DNA of 23,057 bases, from NCBI GenBank assembly GCA_002376715.1, contig DFOK01000072.1, positions 1-23,057 on the forward strand, read 5' to 3'. This document shows positions 6,267 to 13,908 of the stretch, one piece after another. The stretch comes from Bacteroidales bacterium UBA3543. GTDB taxonomy: Bacteria; Bacteroidota; Bacteroidia; Bacteroidales; UBA932. Below the pieces are notes generated by a model. It saw nothing but the letters and a program-made list of their open reading frames with translations, made no database searches and was not told where the DNA came from. The translations under genes were made by a program, and so were the position numbers. How positions within the stretch are numbered: position 1 is the first letter of the stretch; every line of letters begins with the position of its first letter.

Positions 6267-7574
6267 TTACTTTATAGTTAAAGCACTTTTTCTCACGATG
6301 GTAAGATAGAGACTGCGTACCAGTAAATGAACGAAATAGGCGAGGTAGAGTGATTGTATGCCCAGCAGAGATTCGAAAGCCACGTAGGTGACAATAAATA
6401 GCGCAGCAGACCATATCATGCTATTGCGCAGGTGGTTAGTAGCTGTAGCTCCGATAAAAATCCCGTCCCAGGTAAAGGCGATGCAACTCACTACAGGCAT
6501 GAGCAGCAGCCAGAACAAAAAGGGGGTGGAGGCTTCCACAACTGCAATATTGTCGGTCATAAGCCGGAACATCGGCTTACCAAGCCCCGCATATACCAGA
6601 GTTGAGAAGATGCTTATGCCGAAACACCAGATAAAAATCCAGCGTACCGTACTGACCAGCGAATCACTATTCCTCTCTCCGATAAAACGTCCAACCAGAG
6701 CTTCTCCCGCATAGGCAAATCCATCCACGAAATAGGAGTAGAGTAGCAGGAGCTTCATCATAACCGAGCTCACTGCCAGCAAGGTGTCGCCATATTTTGC
6801 CGCAATTGAGGTAAAACCGATATAAATTACCAACATACAGAGGGAACGGATGAAGAGATTTCCATTGATTGAGAAAAAATGCTTCATTTTGTTCAAATTG
6901 ATGCTGGCTTTTACCGATATAAGATGGAAATACTTCCTAAAATTGAAGTGCATTAAGATTGTAGCTAGTAACAGACCGCTATATTGCGCCACTAACGTTC
7001 CGGCAGCGACACCTGCAACCCCCATAGGAGTGTGAACGGCCAATATATAACTTACCACTACATTCACTACGTTGACAGTGATATCTACAGCCATCGGCAA
7101 CACAGTATTCTGCATCCCGATAAACCACCCTTTGAATACCATCAGCGACAATGTGGCCGGTGCTGCCCAAACCCTGATGAAAAAGTACTCTCTGGCAATA
7201 TTTTCCACCTCGGGTGAACAAATAACCAGAGCGAATGCCACTTCGATATAAACCCACTGGATAATCCAGATCAGCAAGGCTACTGTCAAAGCTGTGGCCA
7301 TACCGCGGGTGAAGGTATCCATTGCCTCCTTAAAATCCCTTCTGCCGTAGGCTTGCGCCGTGATGCCTCCGGTTCCCACCCTCAAAAATCCCATATTCCA
7401 GTAGAGCAGGTCAAACAGCATAGAACCGATGGCGATGCCACCGATGCTTGCAGCATCACCCAGATGCCCGGCTATGGCGAGGTCGACTATACCCACCAGA
7501 GGCACAGTAATGTTTGCCATGATGCTGGGCAGAGCCAGACGCAGTATATTGCGATTGATGGTAGAGAATTTCAT
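6267..7574 (-). CDS. MATE-family (DinF-like) efflux transporter
   Basis: This is a 435-aa integral inner-membrane protein with about twelve hydrophobic segments in two halves, the normal size for the family. The start (NILRLALPSIMANITVPLVG, then DLAIAGHLGD) matches the DinF-type MATE pattern, and the matching second-half segment lies near YSYFVDGFAYAGEALVGR. MATE proteins export cationic drugs or metabolites using Na+ or H+ gradients; the substrate here cannot be read. Its ATG overlaps the rsgA stop codon as ATGA (7571-7574), so it is probably translated from the rsgA transcript. The pairing with rsgA suggests shared expression rather than shared biochemistry. Confidence 0.93.
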   Translation of the reverse strand: MKFSTINRNILRLALPSIMANITVPLVGIVDLAIAGHLGDAASIGGIAIGSMLFDLLYWNMGFLRVGTGGITAQAYGRRDFKEAMDTFTRGMATALTVALLIWIIQWVYIEVAFALVICSPEVENIAREYFFIRVWAAPATLSLMVFKGWFIGMQNTVLPMAVDITVNVVNVVVSYILAVHTPMGVAGVAAGTLVAQYSGLLLATILMHFNFRKYFHLISVKASINLNKMKHFFSINGNLFIRSLCMLVIYIGFTSIAAKYGDTLLAVSSVMMKLLLLYSYFVDGFAYAGEALVGRFIGERNSDSLVSTVRWIFIWCFGISIFSTLVYAGLGKPMFRLMTDNIAVVEASTPFLFWLLLMPVVSCIAFTWDGIFIGATATNHLRNSMIWSAALFIVTYVAFESLLGIQSLYLAYFVHLLVRSLYLTIVRKSALTIK

Positions 7575-8524
7575 CGATACTTGGTCTCTTCTTCGAGCAT
7601 TCCAAGGTAGGAATAGTATCTCTCGTATGAAATGGTTCCATCTTCGAGTGCTGCTTTTACAGCGCAGTCAGGCTCGTGAGTATGAGTACAGGGCATGAAT
7701 TTGCAGTTGTCCATTACCCTAAGCATTTCAGGGAAATAAGTGCTCAACTCATGAGGTTCGATGTCCACCAATCCGAAGCCGCGGATACCCGGAGTGTCAA
7801 TGATAAAACCGCCACTACTCAAGGGGTACATCTCGTAGAAAGTGGTAGTGTGTCTTCCCTGTAGGTGAGCCAGTGATATTTCTCTAATTTTAGGGTCCAG
7901 GGAGGGATCGATTGCGCGAATTAGTGAGGATTTGCCCACACCGGATACACCTGAGAATAGAGAGACATAAGCACCATTATTTCCCTTGCAGAGTTCTCTG
8001 ATGAGCTCGATTCCTTTTCCTGTGAGAGCGGAAACCTCCATTATTTCATATCCGGCTCCGGAGTATATATGCTTGAATTCCTCCATACGTTCCAGAGCAT
8101 AGTCGTCGTAGAGGTCGATTTTATTGATGACTAATATCACTTTGATCCGATAGGCTTCGCAAGTAAGCAGAAATCTATCCACAAAGGCAGGCTTAACCTC
8201 CGGAAATACCATGGTCACTATCAAGAAGGCACGGTCAAGATTGGCTGCGATTATGTGTGATTGGCGGGAGAGATTTACTGAGCGACGAATCATGTAATTA
8301 GTACGGGGAAGTACCTCTTCAATGGTCGCAAGTGTATTGCCATCGCTCTCTCCGGAAACGTATCTTACTTTGTCGCCCACAGCAATTGGATTGGTCGCTG
8401 TGGAGCCCATGAGACGAATTTTTCCGCGGATTACCGCGGGGAAAGGGTCCCATTCGGGTAAACGGGAGAGCAGATAGTGGCTACCCGTGTGCTTGACTAC
8501 GGTGGCGACAGATGAATTTTCCAT
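7571..8524 (-). CDS. rsgA: RsgA, circularly permuted GTPase for 30S ribosome maturation
   Basis: This 317-aa GTPase binds the 30S subunit late in assembly and releases maturation factors. An N-terminal OB-fold region (about 1-75) precedes GTPase motifs in permuted order: G4 NKID (134-137), G5 SALTGKG (165-171), G1 GVSGVGKS (192-199), then G3 DTPG (243-246). The C-terminal zinc-binding motif has Cys274, Cys279, His281 or His283, and Cys287. The frame stays open upstream to 8581, but the Met at 8524 leaves a normal-length N-terminus and sits just after a -7 box (8530-8537), which an upstream start would have to read through. Only 5 nt separate that box from the ATG, so the message may be leaderless. 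It is divergent from the polyprenyl synthase and heads the rsgA-MATE pair. Confidence 0.95.
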   Translation of the reverse strand: MENSSVATVVKHTGSHYLLSRLPEWDPFPAVIRGKIRLMGSTATNPIAVGDKVRYVSGESDGNTLATIEEVLPRTNYMIRRSVNLSRQSHIIAANLDRAFLIVTMVFPEVKPAFVDRFLLTCEAYRIKVILVINKIDLYDDYALERMEEFKHIYSGAGYEIMEVSALTGKGIELIRELCKGNNGAYVSLFSGVSGVGKSSLIRAIDPSLDPKIREISLAHLQGRHTTTFYEMYPLSSGGFIIDTPGIRGFGLVDIEPHELSTYFPEMLRVMDNCKFMPCTHTHEPDCAVKAALEDGTISYERYYSYLGMLEEETKYR

Positions 8525-8529
8525 TGACG

Positions 8530-8537
8530 CAAAGATA
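8530..8537 (-). promoter_or_regulatory. Bacteroidota -7 promoter box for rsgA
   Basis: On the minus strand TATCTTTG matches TAnnTTTG and ends 5 nt before the ATG at 8524. Transcription would start almost at the start codon. No -33 TTTG at 19-21 bp was seen. Confidence 0.6.
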
Positions 8538-8557
8538 GTAATTTGTCCAAAATCCCT

Positions 8558-8565
8558 TATATTTG
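8558..8565 (+). promoter_or_regulatory. Bacteroidota -7 promoter box for the polyprenyl synthase operon
   Basis: TATATTTG matches TAnnTTTG, 21 nt before the ATG at 8587. It overlaps a small inverted repeat, ATTTG-TAGTC-CAAAT (8561-8575), and lies about 20 bp from the divergent rsgA box, so the two promoters may interfere. Confidence 0.55.
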
Positions 8566-8586
8566 TAGTCCAAATAACCAATATTT

Positions 8587-9564
8587 ATGCTTTCACACGA
8601 GGACATAGAAAATATTATAGCCAGGAGCATTTTAAACCTCGATCTCAAAGGAGAACCCGAGTCGCTCTATCGTCCGATAGAGTATATGATCTCTGTCGGA
8701 GGCAAGCGCGTCAGACCGCGTCTTTGCCTCACCGTATTCAATCTTTTCAGCGACAATATCGGCAATGACATCATCTACCCCGCCATTGCGCTTGAGATGT
8801 TTCACGAATTTACTCTTGTCCACGATGACATAATGGACAACTCCGATACTCGCCGTAACCAGCCAACTGTTTTCAAGAAATGGGGCACCAACAAAGCAAT
8901 TCTTTCAGGTGATGTAATGTCGTTACTGGCTTGCAAATATATCTCGTTCTGTAACAGTGAGGTAATGCCGGAGGCGTTACGCCTCTTTACCGATACCGCA
9001 ATAAAAGTGTGTGAGGGACAGCAGTTTGATATGGATTTTGAGGAGAAACCCTTCATCACAATGTCTGACTATACCGCTATGATAGGTCTAAAGACCGGAG
9101 CCCTTCTCGCCTGCTCGGCGGAAATGGGAGCCCTCATTGCAGGTGCATCCAAGGAGGTCAGAGATGCTCTCTATCAGTTCGGATACCGGCTTGGCCTGGC
9201 TTTCCAGATTGCTGACGACTATTTGGATACTTTTGGTGACCAGCAGATTTTCGGTAAAAAAATCGGCGACGATATTGTCAATGACAAAAAGACCTGGCTT
9301 CAGGTTGAGTGCATCCGTAGGGCAGACGGAGAGGATAAAGAGCGTCTTGCTTCCATTTTGGCAATGGGTGAGGAGGTGCGTGAAGAAAAGATTGCTGCCA
9401 TGCAACAATTATATATTGACCTCGGTATCAGGGATGATGCACGTAAAGCCATCCTGGAATATCATAACAAAGCATTCGAAGCTATTTCAGGCATAGGTTT
9501 GAATGAGGTACAGACCAGGCAGCTCCATCAGTTTGCAGAACAACTCATTCATCGTGAAAAATAG
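8587..9564 (+). CDS. polyprenyl (short-chain isoprenyl) diphosphate synthase
   Basis: This 325-aa cytosolic enzyme condenses isopentenyl diphosphate with allylic diphosphates. Seen: GGKRVRP substrate-binding loop (38-44), first Asp-rich motif DDIMD (80-84) followed by RRNQPT (89-94), and second Asp-rich motif DDYLD (210-214) with KK in FGKKIGDD (222-229). The first motif has the DDxxD spacing, with no two-residue insert, and Phe75 five residues before it. In the family, an aromatic there limits chain length, so a C15-C20 product is more likely than octaprenyl diphosphate (inference). It is transcribed away from rsgA and overlaps the next gene slightly. Confidence 0.92.
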   Translation: MLSHEDIENIIARSILNLDLKGEPESLYRPIEYMISVGGKRVRPRLCLTVFNLFSDNIGNDIIYPAIALEMFHEFTLVHDDIMDNSDTRRNQPTVFKKWGTNKAILSGDVMSLLACKYISFCNSEVMPEALRLFTDTAIKVCEGQQFDMDFEEKPFITMSDYTAMIGLKTGALLACSAEMGALIAGASKEVRDALYQFGYRLGLAFQIADDYLDTFGDQQIFGKKIGDDIVNDKKTWLQVECIRRADGEDKERLASILAMGEEVREEKIAAMQQLYIDLGIRDDARKAILEYHNKAFEAISGIGLNEVQTRQLHQFAEQLIHREK

Positions 9565-10789
9565 AGGGAACATAGAGATAATGGCCCCTGCGGGCAATTT
9601 TGAGTGCCTTATGGCTGCCATCCAGGGTGGAGCGGACTCGATCTACTTCGGCATCGGACAACTCAATATGCGTTCTCACTCAGCCAATAATTTTGCTCCT
9701 GAAGACCTTGAAAAAGTCTGCGATATCTGCAGTGAACATGATGTCAAATCCTATTTGACTCTCAATATCGTGCTTTATGACGAAGATCTCGAGTCGATGA
9801 GGGAGACTTTGGAGATGGCGAAAAAGGCAGGTGTCACCGCAGTAATCGCATCAGACATGGCTGCCATCGAATACGCCCGTTCTCTCGGAATGGAGGTGCA
9901 TATCTCCACTCAACTCAATGTTGCCAATGTAGAGGCTTTGCGTTTCTATGCAGAGTATGCGGATGTTATAGTGCTGGCCAGAGAGTTGAATTTGGAGCAG
10001 GTGGCAAAGATAAAGGAGGCGATTGACCTCGAAAATATCAAGGGTCCTTCCGGTCGCAAGGTTAGAATTGAGATGTTTTGTCACGGTGCTCTCTGTATGG
10101 CCATTTCCGGCAAATGTTATCTTTCTCTTCACGAATATTCTGCTTCTGCCAATCGCGGAGCTTGCTATCAATTGTGTCGCCGCGGCTATCGTGTCACCGA
10201 TCTTGAGACGGGATGTGAGTTGGAGATTGACAATAAATATATAATGTCTCCCAAGGATCTCTGTACAATTGAGTTCATGGACAAAATGATGGCATCGGGA
10301 GTTACAGTATTTAAGATTGAGGGGCGTGCCCGTTCCTCGGAATATGTCAAGACCGTTACCGGAGCTTACCGTGATGCCGCTGATGCCGTTATTGAGGGGA
10401 AATATACTCCGGAATTGGCAGCATCGCTCAAGGAACGGTTGACAACCGTATTCAACAGAGGTTTTTGGGATGGATATTATCAGGGTGCGCGATTGGGTGA
10501 GTGGAGTGATGTTTATGGAAATAAGGCTACCCGCACCAAGACCTATATCGGAAAGGTGACCAACTATTTTTCGAATATTGGAGTTGCTGAGGTAATGGTG
10601 GCGACCGGTACTTTTTCAGTAGGAGATTCGTTGCTGATTACCGGGCCGACAACCGGTGTCATCGAGTATGAAGTCCCTGAGATAAGGGTTGACATGAGGA
10701 ATGTGGGCAGTGCCGTCAAAGGCGATCTATGCTCTATTCCCGTTGCCGAAAAACTTCGCCGCGGCGACAAGATTTATCTGTTTCAATAG
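9554..10789 (+). CDS. U32 peptidase-family protein (RNA or cofactor hydroxylase-like, Cys-rich)
   Basis: The protein is 411 aa from a GTG at 9554, which overlaps the synthase stop by 11 nt and gives the usual short lead-in to IEIMAPAGNFECLMAAI. An ATG at 9503 in the same frame would add 17 residues and overlap by 62 nt. The family signature is exact: EMFCHGALCMAISGKCYLS (173-191). Cysteines at 181, 188, 204, 208, 221 and 237 include candidates for an iron-sulphur cluster. Members were first annotated as collagenase-like proteases, but better-studied relatives (TrhP, RlhA, UbiU/UbiV) hydroxylate tRNA, rRNA or ubiquinone precursors. I therefore favour an RNA-modification role over proteolysis; the exact substrate is unknown. 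The C-terminal part (about 315-411) looks like a beta-barrel-type extension. Confidence 0.88.
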   Translation: MKNRGNIEIMAPAGNFECLMAAIQGGADSIYFGIGQLNMRSHSANNFAPEDLEKVCDICSEHDVKSYLTLNIVLYDEDLESMRETLEMAKKAGVTAVIASDMAAIEYARSLGMEVHISTQLNVANVEALRFYAEYADVIVLARELNLEQVAKIKEAIDLENIKGPSGRKVRIEMFCHGALCMAISGKCYLSLHEYSASANRGACYQLCRRGYRVTDLETGCELEIDNKYIMSPKDLCTIEFMDKMMASGVTVFKIEGRARSSEYVKTVTGAYRDAADAVIEGKYTPELAASLKERLTTVFNRGFWDGYYQGARLGEWSDVYGNKATRTKTYIGKVTNYFSNIGVAEVMVATGTFSVGDSLLITGPTTGVIEYEVPEIRVDMRNVGSAVKGDLCSIPVAEKLRRGDKIYLFQ

Positions 10790-10824
10790 GTTTATTAAAA
10801 AATCTCATAATTCGTATTTGAGTG

Positions 10825-10841
10825 ATTGACAAGGAGTCAAT
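10825..10841. repeat. 6-bp inverted repeat after the U32 gene
   Basis: ATTGAC (10825-10830) and GTCAAT (10836-10841) flank AAGGA. No T run follows, so it is more like an operator or a weak mRNA 3' hairpin than an intrinsic terminator. Confidence 0.35.
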
Positions 10842-10943
10842 TGTATTAGGCAGGATTTTTGCATTTTCACATTTGGGGAACTACTTACTTTATTTTGTTT
10901 GCCTTTGAGGATACGATTTTTTCTCAAATGGTATTTTGTTGTT

Positions 10944-10990
10944 AGAAAACACTACTCAAAGAGAGATAGAGCTGTAGCAAGAAAACACTA
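10944..10990 (+). repeat. 11-bp direct repeat upstream of the ornithine aminotransferase promoter
   Basis: AGAAAACACTA occurs at 10944-10954 and again at 10980-10990, 36 bp apart, just upstream of the -7 box at 11012. Possible paired activator or repressor sites; no regulator can be named. Confidence 0.4.
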
Positions 10991-11011
10991 TGTAAAGTCT
11001 AAAAGTTTTCG

Positions 11012-11019
11012 TACTTTTG
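11012..11019 (+). promoter_or_regulatory. Bacteroidota -7 promoter box for the ornithine aminotransferase operon
   Basis: TACTTTTG matches TAnnTTTG and lies 30 nt before the ATG at 11050. No TTTG at -33 was seen, which fits a promoter needing an activator. Confidence 0.55.
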
Positions 11020-11049
11020 CCAATCGTTAACAAAAACAGTTCAAATATT

Positions 11050-12279
11050 ATGGTTATTACAAAAAACGCTCAGAAATTCATAGATCAGGAAGCAAAATTC
11101 GGTGCACACAATTATCATCCGATGCCGGTGGTTCTTTCAAAAGGCAAAGGCGCATTTGTGTGGGATGTTGATGGAAAAAAATATTTTGATTTTCTATCGG
11201 CTTATTCGGCAGTTAACCAGGGCCACTGTCATCCCAAAATTGTAAAGGCACTCTGTGACCAGGCCCAGGATATTTGTCTTACCTCAAGGGCCTTTTATAA
11301 TGATTGTCTCGGCCCTTACGAAGAGTTTGCAACGAAATTCTTCGGGTATGACAAGCTCCTTCCTATGAATACCGGAGCAGAAGCAGTGGAAACCGCCCTC
11401 AAACTTGCCCGTAGATGGGGTTATGTCAAAAAGGGTATTCCTGAAGACAAAGCTGTCATAGTGGTTTGTGAGGGTAATTTTCACGGTCGTACGATAACTG
11501 TAGTATCGATGTCCACCGACCCTGAATCTTATGCACAATATGGACCTTTAACTCCCGGTTTTATCAAGATACCATACAATGACGTTGCTGCCCTTGAGGC
11601 TTTTCTCAATAAGCATGGAAACCATGTGGCCGCTTTCCTTCTGGAGCCCATCCAGGGTGAGGCAGGAGTAGTGGTGCCCGACGAAGGTTATCTCAAGAGA
11701 TGTTATGATGCTTGTAAGCGTCATAATGTGCTTTTCGTCGCCGATGAAATACAGACCGGTATTGCCCGTACGGGCAAAATGATCTGCTGTGAACATGAAA
11801 ATGTCCGCCCCGACATTCTTGTGCTTGGAAAGTCCCTTTCAGGTGGTGTGTTACCCGTTTCGGCAGTACTCGCCGATGATGAGATAATGCTCACTATCAA
11901 GCCCGGTCAACATGGTTCAACTTATGGAGGATTCCCCCTTGCATCGAAGGTGGCTACGGTCGCCCTGGAGGTTGTGAGGGATGAAAAACTTGCTGAAAGG
12001 GCTGAATACTTAGGTAAGATTTTCAGGGAAGAGCTTACCAAATTTAAATCACCTTTCATTAAACAGGTACGTGGTAAAGGTCTTCTCAACGCTGTAGTGA
12101 CCACTCCGATCAATGGCAAAGAGGCTTGGGACATCTGCCTTAAGATGGCCGAGTATGGTCTTATAGCCAAGCAGACACACAGACATATCATTCGTTTTGC
12201 CCCACCCCTTGTAATTACTGAAGAGGAGCTGCGTGAAGCGATTGAGATCATCAAGAAAGCATTTAGGGAACTTGAATAG
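11050..12279 (+). CDS. rocD: ornithine--oxo-acid aminotransferase
   Basis: This 409-aa PLP enzyme (class III aminotransferase) converts ornithine and 2-oxoglutarate to glutamate-5-semialdehyde and glutamate. Seen: NTGAEAVETALKLAR (107-121, cofactor phosphate region), Asp232 in VADEIQTGIARTGK, and the PLP-binding Lys261 in LGKSLSGGVLPVSAV. The pattern matches ornithine aminotransferase better than acetylornithine aminotransferase (ArgD). The ATG at 11050 is chosen because the frame upstream opens with a TTG (11017) that lies inside the -7 box. It starts the operon and is followed 5 nt later by a citrulline hydrolase that would supply its substrate. Confidence 0.92.
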   Translation: MVITKNAQKFIDQEAKFGAHNYHPMPVVLSKGKGAFVWDVDGKKYFDFLSAYSAVNQGHCHPKIVKALCDQAQDICLTSRAFYNDCLGPYEEFATKFFGYDKLLPMNTGAEAVETALKLARRWGYVKKGIPEDKAVIVVCEGNFHGRTITVVSMSTDPESYAQYGPLTPGFIKIPYNDVAALEAFLNKHGNHVAAFLLEPIQGEAGVVVPDEGYLKRCYDACKRHNVLFVADEIQTGIARTGKMICCEHENVRPDILVLGKSLSGGVLPVSAVLADDEIMLTIKPGQHGSTYGGFPLASKVATVALEVVRDEKLAERAEYLGKIFREELTKFKSPFIKQVRGKGLLNAVVTTPINGKEAWDICLKMAEYGLIAKQTHRHIIRFAPPLVITEEELREAIEIIKKAFRELE

Positions 12280-12284
12280 TTTTT

Positions 12285-13211
12285 ATGTCAGAGACTTCGT
12301 TTAGACAGACGGCGAACCGCGTGCTTATGGTGCGCCCCTGCTCATTTGGGTTTAATGCCCAGACTGCAACCAATAATGCATTCCAACGCCGGGGTTTCGA
12401 ATCCGGAGCTCAGGAGGCTGCATTACGGGAGTTTGACTCGTTTGTAGCCCTGCTTCGTTCGCACGGAGTAGTGGTAGATGTTATAGAGGATACTCCCGAG
12501 CCTCACACACCCGACTCCATTTTCCCCAACAACTGGTTTTCCACCCATTCGGACGGTACCATGGTACTTTATCCGATGTGTGCGCCAAATCGCCGTTTGG
12601 AGCGTAAACAGGCTGTGATGGACCATCTTATCGGCACTTTTGACATACGCAATATTTACGACCTGACGCCCTTCGAGTCCAAAGGGAAGTTCCTCGAGGG
12701 GACCGGCAGTATGGTCATTGATCGTGAAGCGGGAATAGTATATGCTTGTCGTGCGCCCCGCACTGACGAGGATGTGCTCAAGGAGTTTTGCAAACTGTTC
12801 GAATGGGATTATTTTCTTTTCGATGCTATTGATGCAGCCGGGAAAGCCATTTATCATACCAATGTAATGATGTGTGTGGGAACCAACCTGGCGGTTGTTT
12901 GTCTGGAGAGCATCAGAGACGCTTCGGCCAGAGAGGCACTCGTGCGTTTGTTGGGGAAGAGGGATATCGTAGATATTTCGCTGGAACAAATGGGCAACTT
13001 TGCGGGCAACATGCTCGAGGTACAGCCGGCTGGTGAACGGAGACCGCTTTTAGTTATGTCGGCTGCCGCCAAAAAATCACTTCGCCAGGAGCAATTGCGT
13101 CTGATTGAGTCGCATTGTGATGTTGCTTCTCCCGATTTAAGTATCATTGAAGCCAACGGCGGAGGCTCTGCCCGCTGTATGCTTGCAGAGATTTTTTATG
13201 AAGAGAATTAG
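12285..13211 (+). CDS. ctlX: citrulline hydrolase CtlX (arginine deiminase/amidinotransferase superfamily)
   Basis: This is a 308-aa guanidine-modifying-superfamily enzyme. Catalytic positions visible by family pattern: Asp77 in DSIFPNNWF, Glu138 in FLEGTGSMV, His191 in IYHTNVMM and the nucleophile Cys298 in GGGSARCML. The family is annotated as citrulline utilisation hydrolase, releasing ornithine, ammonia and CO2. The gene directly follows ornithine aminotransferase, an arrangement I know from other Bacteroidota, so the pair would convert citrulline via ornithine to glutamate semialdehyde. Its 3' end overlaps the next gene by 14 nt. The alternative of a dimethylarginine or arginine deiminase cannot be excluded by sequence reading alone. 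Confidence 0.87.
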   Translation: MSETSFRQTANRVLMVRPCSFGFNAQTATNNAFQRRGFESGAQEAALREFDSFVALLRSHGVVVDVIEDTPEPHTPDSIFPNNWFSTHSDGTMVLYPMCAPNRRLERKQAVMDHLIGTFDIRNIYDLTPFESKGKFLEGTGSMVIDREAGIVYACRAPRTDEDVLKEFCKLFEWDYFLFDAIDAAGKAIYHTNVMMCVGTNLAVVCLESIRDASAREALVRLLGKRDIVDISLEQMGNFAGNMLEVQPAGERRPLLVMSAAAKKSLRQEQLRLIESHCDVASPDLSIIEANGGGSARCMLAEIFYEEN

Positions 13212-13908
13212 ATTATTTTTACTGGTTTCCTTGCTGCTGTCTCCCCTCTCCGGGGCACTGTGCCAACCTACACTATATGAAGAATATGCGCAGGAAGCAG
13301 GAGATGCGCTTATGATCTATAGGGGACGCAAGGCAATTCACTACGCTTTTCAATTTAATGGCACCTTTTATTGGGAATCACCGCAATTTCTCATCGGAGA
13401 TGTGGTATATAATAATAAAAAATATGAGGGTCTTCTGCTCAACATTGATGCAAATCTCCAGCAGGTGCAGGTTAAGCATCCCTTCAGTGCCATTACCGTA
13501 GCGCTCAATACTTCATACCTTACTTCGTTTAATATTGGAGAAAAGAGATTCATTTGCCGGGACGGGGGCATTTTCGAAATACTTCATGATGGACCGATCA
13601 CTCTTTTGCGTCAGATTACCAAAAAGCTCAATCGTGATATTCATTTGCGAAACGGAGATGCAATCGGTTATTATGACCCCAATTTCAAAGAGAATGTATT
13701 TTATTATTTCAAATTCAACTCTGCACTCTATTGTCTCAAGGATAACACCCTGACTCTCGTCAAACGCGAAAAAGATATTCTTAATCTTTTCCCTGACCAT
13801 AAAAAGGAGATAAAGACATTCGTGAGGAAGACCAGTGTTTCTCCAAGAAGGAATTTTGAAGAGTATTGTATAAAAGTATTAGGTTATGCTGAAAGTACGT
13901 TCAAGTAG
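13198..13908 (+). CDS. secreted protein of unknown function upstream of a TonB-dependent receptor
   Basis: This 236-aa protein has a classical signal peptide (1 to about 24: basic KRIR, hydrophobic core, cleavage near ALCQ). The mature part is probably beta-rich, with many aromatic and Gly residues (FNGTFYW, GDVVYNNKKYEG, GDAIGYYDPN). It ends with a helical, basic segment with the pattern LNLFPDHKKEIKTFVRK. I recall similar small secreted proteins beside TonB receptors in other Bacteroidota but know no function. The ATG at 13198 overlaps ctlX by 14 nt; an upstream ATG (13147) in frame would destroy the signal peptide's position. It overlaps the receptor gene by 23 nt, so the three genes are translationally linked. 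Confidence 0.8.
   Translation: MKRIRLFLLVSLLLSPLSGALCQPTLYEEYAQEAGDALMIYRGRKAIHYAFQFNGTFYWESPQFLIGDVVYNNKKYEGLLLNIDANLQQVQVKHPFSAITVALNTSYLTSFNIGEKRFICRDGGIFEILHDGPITLLRQITKKLNRDIHLRNGDAIGYYDPNFKENVFYYFKFNSALYCLKDNTLTLVKREKDILNLFPDHKKEIKTFVRKTSVSPRRNFEEYCIKVLGYAESTFK

Larger units (their letters stand above)
10790..11049. other. 260-bp intergenic region upstream of ornithine aminotransferase
   Basis: This gap holds no credible gene. It contains an inverted repeat at 10825-10841, a second one (TTTGAG 10904-10909 and CTCAAA 10923-10928), a direct repeat at 10944-10990 and a -7 box at 11012-11019. No convincing terminator for the U32 gene was found. The density of repeats suggests a regulated promoter. 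Confidence 0.5.

Noticed and set aside
6208..6414. N-terminal extension of the glycosyltransferase frame
   Set aside because: It overlaps the MATE coding sequence, contains no family-like sequence, and the GT-B fold begins at the Met at 6207, downstream of a -7 box.
8525..8581. Upstream start for rsgA
   Set aside because: It lies upstream of the -7 box and adds residues not expected before the OB fold.
11017..11049. TTG start for ornithine aminotransferase
   Set aside because: The codon lies within the -7 promoter box, so it would not be in the mRNA; ATG at 11050 fits the family.
12423..12989. 188-codon minus-strand frame inside ctlX
   Set aside because: Antisense to a gene with intact catalytic motifs; no recognisable protein features.
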